A DNA stretch of 64,000 bases, taken from contig NZ_QAJR01000017.1 in the NCBI RefSeq assembly GCF_003852545.1, positions 189,040-253,039 on the forward strand, read 5' to 3'. Made by a program: the position numbers and the translations under genes. The notes beneath the pieces are model-generated. The model had not been told where the DNA came from. It saw only the letters and a list, made by a program, of their open reading frames with translations, and searched no databases. The DNA comes from Acidovorax sp. FJL06 (GTDB lineage: Bacteria > Pseudomonadota > Gammaproteobacteria > Burkholderiales > Burkholderiaceae_C). Below, one piece after another: positions 43,939 to 52,749 of the stretch (within the stretch, counting starts at the first letter, position 1; each line of letters starts with the position of its first letter).

Positions 43939-46335
43939 ATGCCCCGCACCACCCCCCCCACCCTGCCGCGCGGACACCAGCTGGCGTTGCTGGTGGCGGC
44001 GTTGTGTGGAGCGGGCGGGCTGGCGCTGCTGGCCTGGGCCCTGGCCAGCCGGTCCCTGGACGGGGCCACGCGCGCGGCGTTCACCACGGCCGGCAGTGGC
44101 CTGGTGGCCAGCGCGCTGCTGTCCTGGTGGCTGGTGCGGCAGGTGCAGGTGCTGCGCGCCCTGGCCAGTGAGGCCCAGGCCGCGGCACAGCGCGCCAGCA
44201 CCCAGCTTTCGGCCACCCTGGACATCCTTCCGGACGGGCTCGCCATCTATGACGCCGACGACCGCCTCGTGCTGTGCAACGCCCAGTACCGCGAGGTGAA
44301 CACGGGCACGGCCATGTCCCTCGAATACGGCACGCGGTTTGAAGACGTGCTGCGCCGTGCCGCCCAGTCGGGCCACATCGTCGCCGCCCGGCCCGATGTG
44401 GACAGCTGGCTGGCCCGCCGCATGGCCCGGCACCGCGCGCCCGACCTGCCCGAGGTGCAAGAAGTCGATGGCGACCGCTGGATGCAGATCACCGAACGCC
44501 TCACCGAAGGCGGTGGCGTGGTGGTGCTGCGCACCGACATCACCGACACCGTGCACAAGGAGCGCGTGCTCAAGCAGGCCCTGCACCATGCCGAGCGCGC
44601 CGAGCGCAGCCTGCGCGAGGCCATGAACGCCATGCCCGCCGGACTGGACATTTACGACGAAAACGACCGCCTGGTGCTGTGCAACGACCAGATGGCGCGC
44701 CTGCGCCCCCACCTGCCGGTGGCCGATTCGCTGGGCAAGACCTACGAAGAGCTGCTGCGCGCAGGCCTGCGCCATGGCATCCCCGAAGAAGCCAGCGGCC
44801 AGGAGGAGCTGTGGCTGGCCCATGAACTCGCCATCCGTGGCCACCGGCCCGGCCCCGAGGTGCGCCACTACCCCAACGGCGCCTGGATGCACATGCACGA
44901 AAGCCGCACGCCCTCGGGCATGACGGTGTGCGTGCGCCTGGACATCAGCGACCTGATCGAGCAGCGCCACAAGGTCGAAACCGCCCGCCAGGAAAGCCAG
45001 CGCACCCGGCAGCTGCTGGAGCGCGCGGTCGAGGCCCTGCCCGTGGGCATCGAGATCTTCGACGAGCAGGACCGGCTGGTGCTCTACAACCAGCAGCTGT
45101 CGCGCATGTACCCGTACATGAACTACGCAGAGCACCTGGGCAAGGGCTTTGCCGACATCCTGCGCCATTCGGTAGAGCGGGGCCTGATCCCCTCGGCCCA
45201 GGGCCGCGAAGAGGCCTGGATCGCCGAGCGCCTGTCCGAGCACGGCAGCCGCACCTCCACGCTGGTGCAGCGCCTGGCCGACGGGCGCTGGATCAACATC
45301 TACGAAACCCGCACCCCCGAGAACTACGTGGTGGCGGTGCGCCTGGACATCACCGACCTGATCGAGCAGCGCCAGGCCCTGGAAAGCGCCCAGGAGGCCG
45401 CCCTGCAGGCGCGCCAGCTGCTGCAGGACGCGGTGGAATCGCTGCCCGAGGGGTTCGCCCTGTTCGATGCGGACGACAGGCTGGTGGTGTGCAACGCCCA
45501 GTACCGCCGCCTGTACCCCATCTCCGCCCCCCTGATCGTGCCCGGCAACACCTTCGAGCAGATTGCGCGCTACGGCGCCGAGCGCGGCCAGTACCTGGAC
45601 GCCGTGGGCAACGAAGAGGCCTGGATCACCCAGCGTGTGGCCGACCACCGCGCCGCCAACCATGCCGTGCTGCAGCGCCTGCCCGAAGGCCGCTGGCTGC
45701 AGGCCGACGAGCGGCGCACCCCCCAGGGCGGCATCGCCGGCGTGCGCACCGATGTGACCCAGCTGGTGCGCAAGGAGCAGGAGCTGGCGGCCGCCAATGC
45801 CAAGCTGGCCCTGCTGTCCACCACCGACGGCGTGACCGGCATTGGCAACCGGCGCCGCTTTGACGAACGCCTGGCCGCCGAGTGGATGCGCTGTGGCCGC
45901 CACCACCTGCCGCTGGCCCTGATCCTGGTCGATATCGACCATTTCAAGCTCTACAACGACCACAATGGCCACCTGGCCGGCGACGAATGCCTGCGCCGCG
46001 TGGCCCAGCTGCTGCAGGGCAACATCCGCCGCGCGGACGAAGTGGCCGCGCGCTATGGCGGCGAAGAGTTTGTGCTGCTGCTGCCCGACACCCCCCTGGC
46101 CGAGGCCGTGACGGTGGCGCAGCGCTGCATGGAGAACCTGCGCGGGGCAGCGCTGCCCCACCCCCATTCGCCCACGGCGCCGATCGTCACGCTCAGCCTG
46201 GGCGTTGCCAGCACCGTGCCGCGCCCGGAAGCGCGGCCCGACACCCTGGTGCAGGCCGCCGACGCAGCGCTGTACCGCGCCAAGTCCGCAGGCCGCAACC
46301 GCCTGGAAGTGTTTGAAGAGGCCGCGCCTGAATGA
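43939..46335 (+). CDS. Four-PAS diguanylate cyclase
   Basis: A 798-residue protein. Two N-terminal membrane segments (about 16-65) are followed by four tandem PAS domains of near-identical pattern: LPDGLAIYDADDRLVLCN, MPAGLDIYDENDRLVLCN, LPVGIEIFDEQDRLVLYN and LPEGFALFDADDRLVVCN, spaced about 130 residues apart. Each ends in an R.DITDLIEQR-type linker helix. The C-terminal GGDEF domain has ARYGGEEFVLLLP and is probably active. The usual I-site Asp, five residues before GGEEF, is Glu (RADE), so product inhibition may be weak. The PAS array appears to have arisen by internal duplication. Confidence 0.9.
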   Translation: MPRTTPPTLPRGHQLALLVAALCGAGGLALLAWALASRSLDGATRAAFTTAGSGLVASALLSWWLVRQVQVLRALASEAQAAAQRASTQLSATLDILPDGLAIYDADDRLVLCNAQYREVNTGTAMSLEYGTRFEDVLRRAAQSGHIVAARPDVDSWLARRMARHRAPDLPEVQEVDGDRWMQITERLTEGGGVVVLRTDITDTVHKERVLKQALHHAERAERSLREAMNAMPAGLDIYDENDRLVLCNDQMARLRPHLPVADSLGKTYEELLRAGLRHGIPEEASGQEELWLAHELAIRGHRPGPEVRHYPNGAWMHMHESRTPSGMTVCVRLDISDLIEQRHKVETARQESQRTRQLLERAVEALPVGIEIFDEQDRLVLYNQQLSRMYPYMNYAEHLGKGFADILRHSVERGLIPSAQGREEAWIAERLSEHGSRTSTLVQRLADGRWINIYETRTPENYVVAVRLDITDLIEQRQALESAQEAALQARQLLQDAVESLPEGFALFDADDRLVVCNAQYRRLYPISAPLIVPGNTFEQIARYGAERGQYLDAVGNEEAWITQRVADHRAANHAVLQRLPEGRWLQADERRTPQGGIAGVRTDVTQLVRKEQELAAANAKLALLSTTDGVTGIGNRRRFDERLAAEWMRCGRHHLPLALILVDIDHFKLYNDHNGHLAGDECLRRVAQLLQGNIRRADEVAARYGGEEFVLLLPDTPLAEAVTVAQRCMENLRGAALPHPHSPTAPIVTLSLGVASTVPRPEARPDTLVQAADAALYRAKSAGRNRLEVFEEAAPE

Positions 46336-46350
46336 TGCGCCGCCCGGGGC

Positions 46351-47157
46351 TCAGCCCACCTCCTCCTCCGGCACCGCATCGCGGTAAGCGTGGCGGGACA
46401 GCGCGGCCGCCAGCACCTGCGACGGATTGACCAGCGCCATCCCCTGCAGCCGGCCGCGCGCCGACAGGGCCAGCGGAATCTCGGTACACCCCATGATGAG
46501 CGTGGACACCCCGTGGCGCTGCTGCAGCGCCAGGGCCACCGCCTCGAACCGCTGACGCGCCAGCGCGTAGTCGCCCGCTTTCACGCCGTCGTAGATGCCC
46601 TGCATGAGCAGCTCCCGCCCGTGGGCCTCGGGCACAAAGCAATCGATGCCGCAGCGCTCCAGCTCGCCCTGGTACAGCCCCGCCTCGTAGGCGCCCTGGG
46701 TGGCCAGCAGCCCCACACCACGCACCTGCTGCCGGGCCAGCCCGGCCACCACCTCCTGCACGCCGTGCAGCACCACCATCTGCGGAAACCGCTGCTGCAG
46801 CAGCCCGTGCCAGGCGTGCGCCGTGTTGCAGGCAATGGCCACCACGCGCGCGCCCAAAGCGGCCAGACGGCCGGTGGCCTGCAGCAGCGGGTCGGCCGGC
46901 TGGTGTGCGCCCGGGCGGGTGTCGTGCAGGGCCGCCGTGCGGTCGGGGATGGGCACCTGCGCCAGCCAATGCTCCGGGTAGGCCTGGTCGTGCACCGGAA
47001 TGCCCAGCGCGCCCATGCGGTCCGTGCAGGCCTGCACGAACAGGCGCACAAAGTCGGCCCCGGCGGCGGGGCCCATGCCCCCCAGGATCCCCACCACCTG
47101 CGGGGCCTGGCGGCCGCTCGCGCAGGGGGCTACGGGGGCTCTCGGGGCCATGTGCAT
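46351..47157 (-). CDS. Aspartate/glutamate racemase family protein
   Basis: A 268-residue cofactor-independent racemase from the ATG at 47157. Both catalytic cysteines are present, in VVAIACNTAHAW and LIMGCTEIPLAL, and the N-terminal VVGILGGMGPAAGADF is typical of the YgeA/aspartate racemase branch. It lies 5 bp after the amino-acid receptor gene, so the two are cotranscribed. It probably interconverts L- and D-Asp or Glu (or a similar acid) in the cytosol. A DadA-like dehydrogenase is encoded divergently nearby. Confidence 0.87.
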   Translation of the reverse strand: MHMAPRAPVAPCASGRQAPQVVGILGGMGPAAGADFVRLFVQACTDRMGALGIPVHDQAYPEHWLAQVPIPDRTAALHDTRPGAHQPADPLLQATGRLAALGARVVAIACNTAHAWHGLLQQRFPQMVVLHGVQEVVAGLARQQVRGVGLLATQGAYEAGLYQGELERCGIDCFVPEAHGRELLMQGIYDGVKAGDYALARQRFEAVALALQQRHGVSTLIMGCTEIPLALSARGRLQGMALVNPSQVLAAALSRHAYRDAVPEEEVG

Positions 47158-47162
47158 TGCAC

Positions 47163-48053
47163 TCACAGCGCAGGCTTGTCGCTCTGCGCCACCAGGTTCT
47201 CGCGCAGCTCGCGGCCCATGGGCAGGTTCAGGTTCTGGTTGCGCGGGGGCACGGGCGACATGAACCACTTGCTGTAGAGCTTGTCGAACTCGCCCGACTT
47301 CATCATGCCCCCGATCACGCCATTGACCAGCGCCTGGAACTGCGGGTCGTCCTTGCGCAGCATGCAGGCATAGGGTTCCACCTGCAGCGAATCGCCCACC
47401 ACCTCCCAATCGCCCGGGTTGCGCTGGTTGCCCATCAGGCCGAACAGCAGGATGTCGTCCATCGCAAAGGCCTCGGCACGGCCGCTGTCCACCAGCAGCA
47501 CGGCGTCGTCGTGGTCCTTGCCCAGCACGATGTCCAGGTCCAGGTTGTTGTCACGGCTGTATTTGCGGATGACCTGCGCATTGGTGGTGCCCGAGGTGCT
47601 GGCCACCTTCTTGCGGGCCAGGTCGGCGTAGTTCTTGACGCCCGAGGTCTTCTTGGTCAGCAGCCTGGTGCCGGTGTAGAAGTGGTTGATGGCGAACTGC
47701 ACATCCTTGGCCCGCGCCGTGTTGTTGGTGGTGGACCCGCACTCCAGGTCGATGGTGCCGTTGGTCAGCAGCGGAATGCGGTTCTGCGAAGTCACGGCCT
47801 GCAGGTCCACCTTGATGGCGGGGTTGTTCAGGCGCTTCTTCACTGCGTCCGCCACCGCGTTGGAAATGTCCACCGAGAACCCCACGGGCACGCCCGGGCC
47901 CGCCAGGTAGCTGAAGGGCACCGACGACTCACGGTAGGCCAGCGTGATCTTGCCCGTGTCGGCAATCTTCTTGAGGGTGTCGGCCTGGGCCACGGTGGTG
48001 GCCCACAAGCCGGCCACCACGATGGCAGCGGAAGTGACGACGGAGAGCTTCAT
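47163..48053 (-). CDS. Amino-acid ABC receptor, GltI-like
   Basis: A 296-residue family-3 periplasmic receptor from the ATG at 48053 (MKLSVVTSAA), with a signal ending TVAQA. The segments KITLAYRESSVPFSYLA, VGFSVDISNAVADAVKK and LECGSTTNNTARAKDVQF match glutamate/aspartate receptors. No permease or ATPase gene is adjacent, so it must use components encoded elsewhere. Cotranscription with a racemase suggests acidic amino acids, possibly the D-forms. Confidence 0.9.
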   Translation of the reverse strand: MKLSVVTSAAIVVAGLWATTVAQADTLKKIADTGKITLAYRESSVPFSYLAGPGVPVGFSVDISNAVADAVKKRLNNPAIKVDLQAVTSQNRIPLLTNGTIDLECGSTTNNTARAKDVQFAINHFYTGTRLLTKKTSGVKNYADLARKKVASTSGTTNAQVIRKYSRDNNLDLDIVLGKDHDDAVLLVDSGRAEAFAMDDILLFGLMGNQRNPGDWEVVGDSLQVEPYACMLRKDDPQFQALVNGVIGGMMKSGEFDKLYSKWFMSPVPPRNQNLNLPMGRELRENLVAQSDKPAL

Positions 48054-48382
48054 GGGAATCCCTTTGCAAAAAAGCAGGTCAGCGGGTGGATGAAAAAGCA
48101 AAACGCAGGGGCACTGTAAAAACTCGCGGCGCCGTTGAACAATTCATTTGCGGGGGTGCGTCATGATGAAAAGTTATGGCTCTTGTGCGGTGCACACCGC
48201 TGCACCAAATTGCGTCAGCACGCACCATCTGCGCCATGCCTCCATGCAAAGGGCAGGCCCGTGGCGAGGGGGCTGCCGCACATAACTTCCCGGCATGGGC
48301 GGGCATGGCATTGGCATTGTTCAAAGCGCGGGCCCCGTCCTACATTGGCCTGCAATCCGTCAACTCCCCACCCCCCAACAAG
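48054..48382. other. 329-bp divergent gap between the receptor and DadA-like genes
   Basis: No gene is supported. The DadA frame stays open upstream to 48176, but the extension lacks a family match. A weak promoter pattern (TTGTTC, an 18-bp spacer, TACATT) lies before the ATG at 48383. Distant arms AAGTTATG and CATAACTT also occur. Confidence 0.4.
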
Positions 48383-49609
48383 ATGCAGGTATGTGTATTG
48401 GGCGCAGGCATCGTCGGCCTGGCCACGGCGTATGAACTCCAGCAGCGCGGCATGCAGGTCACCGTCATCGACCAGGCCCAGCCCGGCACCGGCGCCAGCG
48501 GCGGCAACGGCGCCCAGCTCAGCTACAGCTATGTGCAGCCCCTGGCCGATGCCAGCATCTGGCGCCAGCTGCCCCGCCTGCTGCTGTCGCCCAGCTCCCC
48601 GCTCAAGCTGCGCCCGCAATGGGACACCCACCAATGGCACTGGGGCCTCGCGTTTCTGCGCGCCTGCAACCGGCACACGTCCGAGCGCAGCACCGAACGC
48701 TTGCTGGCCCTGGCCGCGCTGAGCCGCCACCGCTTCGAAGCCATGCTGCAGTCCGAATCCATCGACTGCGACTTCTCCCGCACCGGCAAGCTGGTGCTCT
48801 ACGACACACCCGCCGGCCTGGCCGCCGCACAGCGACAGATGGAGCTGCAGCGCGCCTGGGGCAGCCAGCAGCAGGCCGTTTCGGCCGCACGCTGCGTCGA
48901 GATCGAACCCGCGCTGCAGCATTACCAGCACCGCATTGCGGGCGCCATCCACACCCCCAGCGAATGTGCGGCCGACTGCCTCAAGGTCTGCCAGGGGCTG
49001 CAGGCCGCGCTCGCGGCGCGGGGCGTGCGCTTTCTGCTGGGCGCCCGGGTGCAGGGCTTTGTGCGCCATGGCCAGCGCATTGCCGCTGTGCGCACCAGCG
49101 CTGGTGCGGTCGAGGCCCAGCAGTTTGTGCTGGCCCTGGGCAGCCACAGCCACCCGGTGGCCCGCACGCTGGGGCTTCGCCTGCCGGTCTATCCGCTCAA
49201 GGGCTACAGCATCACGCTCGATACTGCCGAGGCCTCGGCGTCCACCACCGCCATCGCGCCTCGCGTCAACGTGACCGACGCCGCCCGCAAGGTGGTCTTT
49301 GCACGCATCGGCCACCGCCTGCGCGTGGCTGGCATGGCCGAGCTGGTGGGGCACGACGCACGCATCCCGCCCGCACGCATCGAAAGCCTGTGCCACGCCA
49401 CGCGCGCGCTGTTTCCAGGCTGCAGCCAGTTTGAAGAACTGCGCCCCTGGACCGGCATGCGCCCCGCCACGCCCACCGGCCTGCCCGTGGTGGGCCTGCA
49501 CGCCAGTGGCCCCGACAACCTGCTGCTCAACACGGGCCATGGTTCGCTGGGCTTCACGCTGGCATTTGGCACGGCCGCGCAGGTCGCCGAGCTGCTGGCG
49601 CCGGCCTGA
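48383..49609 (+). CDS. D-amino-acid dehydrogenase, DadA-like
   Basis: A 408-residue flavoprotein from the ATG at 48383 (MQVCVLGAGIVG). The FAD motif VLGAGIVGLATAYELQQRG, the DadA-type GASGGNGAQLSYSYVQPLAD and the C-terminal NTGHGSLGFTLAFGTA are present. Such enzymes oxidise D-amino acids to 2-oxo acids and feed electrons to the membrane chain. With the racemase and receptor across the divergent gap it forms a plausible D-amino-acid catabolic set. Substrate specificity is inferred. Confidence 0.88.
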   Translation: MQVCVLGAGIVGLATAYELQQRGMQVTVIDQAQPGTGASGGNGAQLSYSYVQPLADASIWRQLPRLLLSPSSPLKLRPQWDTHQWHWGLAFLRACNRHTSERSTERLLALAALSRHRFEAMLQSESIDCDFSRTGKLVLYDTPAGLAAAQRQMELQRAWGSQQQAVSAARCVEIEPALQHYQHRIAGAIHTPSECAADCLKVCQGLQAALAARGVRFLLGARVQGFVRHGQRIAAVRTSAGAVEAQQFVLALGSHSHPVARTLGLRLPVYPLKGYSITLDTAEASASTTAIAPRVNVTDAARKVVFARIGHRLRVAGMAELVGHDARIPPARIESLCHATRALFPGCSQFEELRPWTGMRPATPTGLPVVGLHASGPDNLLLNTGHGSLGFTLAFGTAAQVAELLAPA

Positions 49610-49627
49610 GCCACACAGCCCCACGTC

Positions 49628-50554
49628 CTACTCCACGTCGGGCAAGTTCACGGAGGCCATGGTCTCGGCCACCGCCTGGCGCATGCACTGCGTCATGGCG
49701 CTGGCCAGCAGCGAGCTGGGCCGGTTCACGGTGCGCAGTGATTTGATGGGCACGGCGATGTGGGGCGCCAGCGCCAGCACCTCCACCTTGCTGCGGTCGG
49801 CCGACGCGGCCGTGCAACTGTCCACCACCGCCACCGCATGGCCGTGGTGCGCCAGGGCCAGCGCAGCGTGGTAGGTCTGCACCGTGATCGCCGTCTGCAG
49901 CCCCACGCCCGCTTCGCGGCAGGCATGGTTGACCACCGTGCCGATGGGGTCACGCACATCGAGCCGCACCACCGGCGTGTCGGCCAGGTCAGACAGGTGC
50001 ACCACACCCGCATGCACCAGCGCCGCACTCAGCATGCCTTTGGGCGCCACACACACCATGCGGCCATCGGCCAGGTGCTCCTGCGTGAGTGCGGGGTGGG
50101 CAATGGCGCTGAACACAAAGCCCACGTCCGCCTCCTGCAGCACCAGGGCCGAGACGATCTGGGGTGAATGCAGCGCGTCGATGGTGACCTTCACATCCGG
50201 GTGCTTCTGCCGAAAGAACCGCAGCGCACGCGGCAGCACCTCGTAGCTCAGTGCCAGCACGCTCAGGATGTGCAGTTCGCCCTCACGCTGGTCATTTTTA
50301 AGGCTGTTGGCCAGGCGCTGCACATCGTCCAGCTGGGTGAACAAGCGCTCGATGTGCGGGTACAGGGTCTGTGCCTCGGTGGTGGGCACCAGCTTGCCCT
50401 TGAGGCGGTGAAACAGCGGAAAGCCCAGCTGCAATTCAGCATGCGCCAGGATTCGGCTGACGGCAGGCTGGGTGACGTTGATGAGGCGGGCCGCCGCGCT
50501 CACGCTGCCGGTGAGCATGACGGCGTTGAAAACTTCTATGTGGCGGAGGCGCAT
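49628..50554 (-). CDS. LysR-family regulator
   Basis: A 308-residue LysR factor from the ATG at 50554 (MRLRHIEVFNAVM). The helix-turn-helix SVSAAARLINVTQPAVSRIL covers about 17-40, and the effector domain starts near residue 92 (GELHILSVLALSYEVLPRAL). It is convergent with the DadA-like gene (18 bp between stops) and downstream of the glutathione transferase genes. It may regulate the D-amino-acid genes, but position gives no proof. Confidence 0.9.
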   Translation of the reverse strand: MRLRHIEVFNAVMLTGSVSAAARLINVTQPAVSRILAHAELQLGFPLFHRLKGKLVPTTEAQTLYPHIERLFTQLDDVQRLANSLKNDQREGELHILSVLALSYEVLPRALRFFRQKHPDVKVTIDALHSPQIVSALVLQEADVGFVFSAIAHPALTQEHLADGRMVCVAPKGMLSAALVHAGVVHLSDLADTPVVRLDVRDPIGTVVNHACREAGVGLQTAITVQTYHAALALAHHGHAVAVVDSCTAASADRSKVEVLALAPHIAVPIKSLRTVNRPSSLLASAMTQCMRQAVAETMASVNLPDVE

Positions 50555-50637
50555 GGGGTGACGATGCAAGGAATGGGCCGGATGCGCAACCCTTGCATCT
50601 ACCCATTGCAAAGGCAATGACCTCGCTGCGCCCGCTG

Positions 50638-51270
50638 CTACAACGACATCGACGGCCGCGCCGCCATGGCCGCACGCCAGCGCAGCAGATGCGGGTGCTG
50701 CTCGCCCGGCTTGTGCTTGACCACGCGCGCAAAATCCACCGCCACCACGGCGGTGATGTCGGCCACGCTGAGGCGGTCGGAGGCAATGAAGTCGCGGCCT
50801 GCCAGCCGTTCGTTGAGCAGCTGGAAGAACTGCCCCACACGCACCAGCCCACGCTCGGCCAGGGCCGGGATTTGCGGGTAGTCCACTGCGCCGGGCAGCG
50901 CCCGGTTGGCCATGGCGGGTGCGCTGTTGCGCAGCGCCTCGGCAATGGCCTGCAGGCCCTCGAACTCCATGCGCCAGTTCCAGCTCGCAATCTCGGCCTT
51001 CTCGGCGGGCGTCTCGCCCAGCAATGCCGGTTGCGGATACCGCGCCTCCACATAGGCCGTGATGGCCGCGTTGTCGGCCAGCAGCAAACCGTCTTCGGTG
51101 CGCAGCGCAGGCACCGTGCACTGCGGGTTGATCTGGCGGTAGGCCTCGCCCAGTTGCTCGCCACTGCGCAGATCCACCTGCACGGTGTCGTGGGCAACGC
51201 CCTTTTCTGCCAGCAGGATGCGCGCGCGGCGGGGGCTGGGCGCCGTGGCGCAGTCGTACAGAGTGATCAT
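50638..51270 (-). CDS. Glutathione S-transferase family protein
   Basis: A 210-residue GST from the ATG at 51270 (MITLYDCATAPSPRRARILL). An in-frame ATG at 51294 overlaps the upstream stop (ATGA) and adds eight residues. The thioredoxin-fold domain has the cis-Pro segment CTVPALRTEDG and the glutathione site ADNAAITAYVE. The C-terminal helical domain carries SVADITAVVAVDFARV. The catalytic residue is likely Ser12 in the N-terminal helix. It is coupled to the YghU-like gene. Confidence 0.88.
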   Translation of the reverse strand: MITLYDCATAPSPRRARILLAEKGVAHDTVQVDLRSGEQLGEAYRQINPQCTVPALRTEDGLLLADNAAITAYVEARYPQPALLGETPAEKAEIASWNWRMEFEGLQAIAEALRNSAPAMANRALPGAVDYPQIPALAERGLVRVGQFFQLLNERLAGRDFIASDRLSVADITAVVAVDFARVVKHKPGEQHPHLLRWRAAMAARPSMSL

Positions 51271-51290
51271 GGCGGCGCCTTGCGAAACAC

Positions 51291-52202
51291 TCATCGGGCG
51301 GGTGACGACGAAGAAGAAGCCAACGCAGCAGCTTCGATCTTGTCTTGCGTCTTGGTGTCAAAGTCGCTGGCCTCATGCCGCTCACGCAACTGGCTGGCCG
51401 GATCGCCGCTGACACGGTTGACCTTGCGCCCGCGCTGCACCGCCGGGCGCTTGGCAACCTGCTCGGCCCAGCGCACCACATGCGTGTATTCGTGCACCTG
51501 CAAAAACTCGCCCGCGTTGTAGGCCTGGCCTTTCACCAGCAGTCCATACCAGGGCCAGATCGCGATGTCCGCCACCGTGTACTCATCGCCCGCCACATAC
51601 TCATGCACGGCCAAGCGCTGGTTGAGCACATCGAGCTGGCGCTTGGCCTCCATTGCGTACCGATCAATCGCGTACTCGATCTTGACCGGGGCATAGGCAT
51701 AGAAATGCCCAAACCCGCCGCCCACAAACGGCGCACTGCCCATCTGCCAAAACAGCCACGACAGGCACTCGGCCCGCGCCGCACCGTTCTTGGGCAGAAA
51801 GGCGCTACCGAACTTCTCGGCCAGGTACATCAGGATGGCGCCGGATTCGAACACCCGCACCGGGTTGGCGGAGTCGGTGCGGTCTTGCAGCGCCGGAATT
51901 TTGGAGTTGGGGTTGATGCCCACAAACCCGCTGCCAAACTGCTCCCCCTGGTTGATGCGAATCAGCCAAGCGTCGTACTCCGCGCCGCTGTGGCCCAGCG
52001 CCAGCAACTCCTCCAGCATCACCGTCACCTTCACGCCATTGGGCGTGCCCAGCGAATACAGCTGCAGCGGGTGCCGCCCCACGGGCAATTCCTTGTCGTG
52101 CGTGGCCCCGGCAATGGGCCGGTTGATGCTGGCGAAATGACCGCCGTTTTCCTTGTTCCATTGCCAGATGGCGGGGGGGGTGTAGGGGGTGGGGGTGGAC
52201 AT
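51291..52202 (-). CDS. yghU: YghU-like glutathione-dependent disulphide-bond oxidoreductase
   Basis: A 303-residue GST-like protein. Family features include the N-terminal PPAIWQWNKENGGHFASINR, the glutathione-site helix after GTPNGVKVTVMLEEL, NPNSKIPAL and ESGAILMYLAEKFG. The C-terminal part has ADIAIWPWYG. YghU/YfcG-type enzymes bind two glutathiones and reduce disulphides rather than conjugating. A Ser/Ala-rich tail follows the fold. It is first of a two-gene unit. An inverted repeat 47-68 bp upstream of its start is a candidate operator. Confidence 0.9.
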   Translation of the reverse strand: MSTPTPYTPPAIWQWNKENGGHFASINRPIAGATHDKELPVGRHPLQLYSLGTPNGVKVTVMLEELLALGHSGAEYDAWLIRINQGEQFGSGFVGINPNSKIPALQDRTDSANPVRVFESGAILMYLAEKFGSAFLPKNGAARAECLSWLFWQMGSAPFVGGGFGHFYAYAPVKIEYAIDRYAMEAKRQLDVLNQRLAVHEYVAGDEYTVADIAIWPWYGLLVKGQAYNAGEFLQVHEYTHVVRWAEQVAKRPAVQRGRKVNRVSGDPASQLRERHEASDFDTKTQDKIEAAALASSSSSPAR

Positions 52203-52749
52203 ACAAGGGCTCCGGGCAAATGAGTGGAAAGTGGCTGAATCGCCAGCGATTGCTAAATGAGTTTAGCGATGCGCTTTGTTCACCGCCGGACCATGGTGAG
52301 TGTTCTGCGAAGAGGCCTCTATGGGGAACTCACAAGGGATGCGGCAGCTTTCGCACCATCCAATGCCGCTCCAGACCTCATTGAGCACGCTCATCGTCAG
52401 AGGTCGGTCTCCGGTGACTATGTGGAGCCAAACGCAGTCGCCTTTATGAAGTGAGAGAAGCACAGTCAGCAAAAACTGTAAGCGCTGCGACGCCACAACG
52501 AGGAAGGCCTTCCCGTTCCCGCCCTATAAACTGGCGAGATGATCTGCTCGCCGAGCACCTCAACCTCCAACCGTAAAGCCAACTTTTCCACCAACTTACA
52601 AGCGGAACGATGAGCTTTGCGCCATGAGATGGATCCTGAAGATCTCATAGGCGAGTACGAAGAAGATACATCAGATGCTTTCAACAACTGTCCCACTTCG
52701 TACCAGAGTCTTACGTATGGATGCAAACGAATGACGGAGATCAATACCA
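52203..52749. other. 547-bp intergenic stretch at the islet boundary, no supported gene
   Basis: Only short overlapping frames occur, on both strands and without recognisable motifs. Composition drops from the GC-rich left flank to a mixed, more AT-containing sequence that continues through the ATPase-PIN-ligase operon. A weak ribosome site GGAG (52736-52739) precedes the ATPase start. It may hold the operon promoter or degraded mobile DNA; I could not identify either. Confidence 0.4.
52249..52270. promoter_or_regulatory. Inverted repeat ATTGCTAAA-TGAG-TTTAGCGAT upstream of yghU
   Basis: The arms are 9 bp with one mismatch around a 4-nt centre. The position, 47-68 bp before the yghU start, fits a repressor or activator site for the two-gene glutathione transferase unit. 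Confidence 0.4.
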
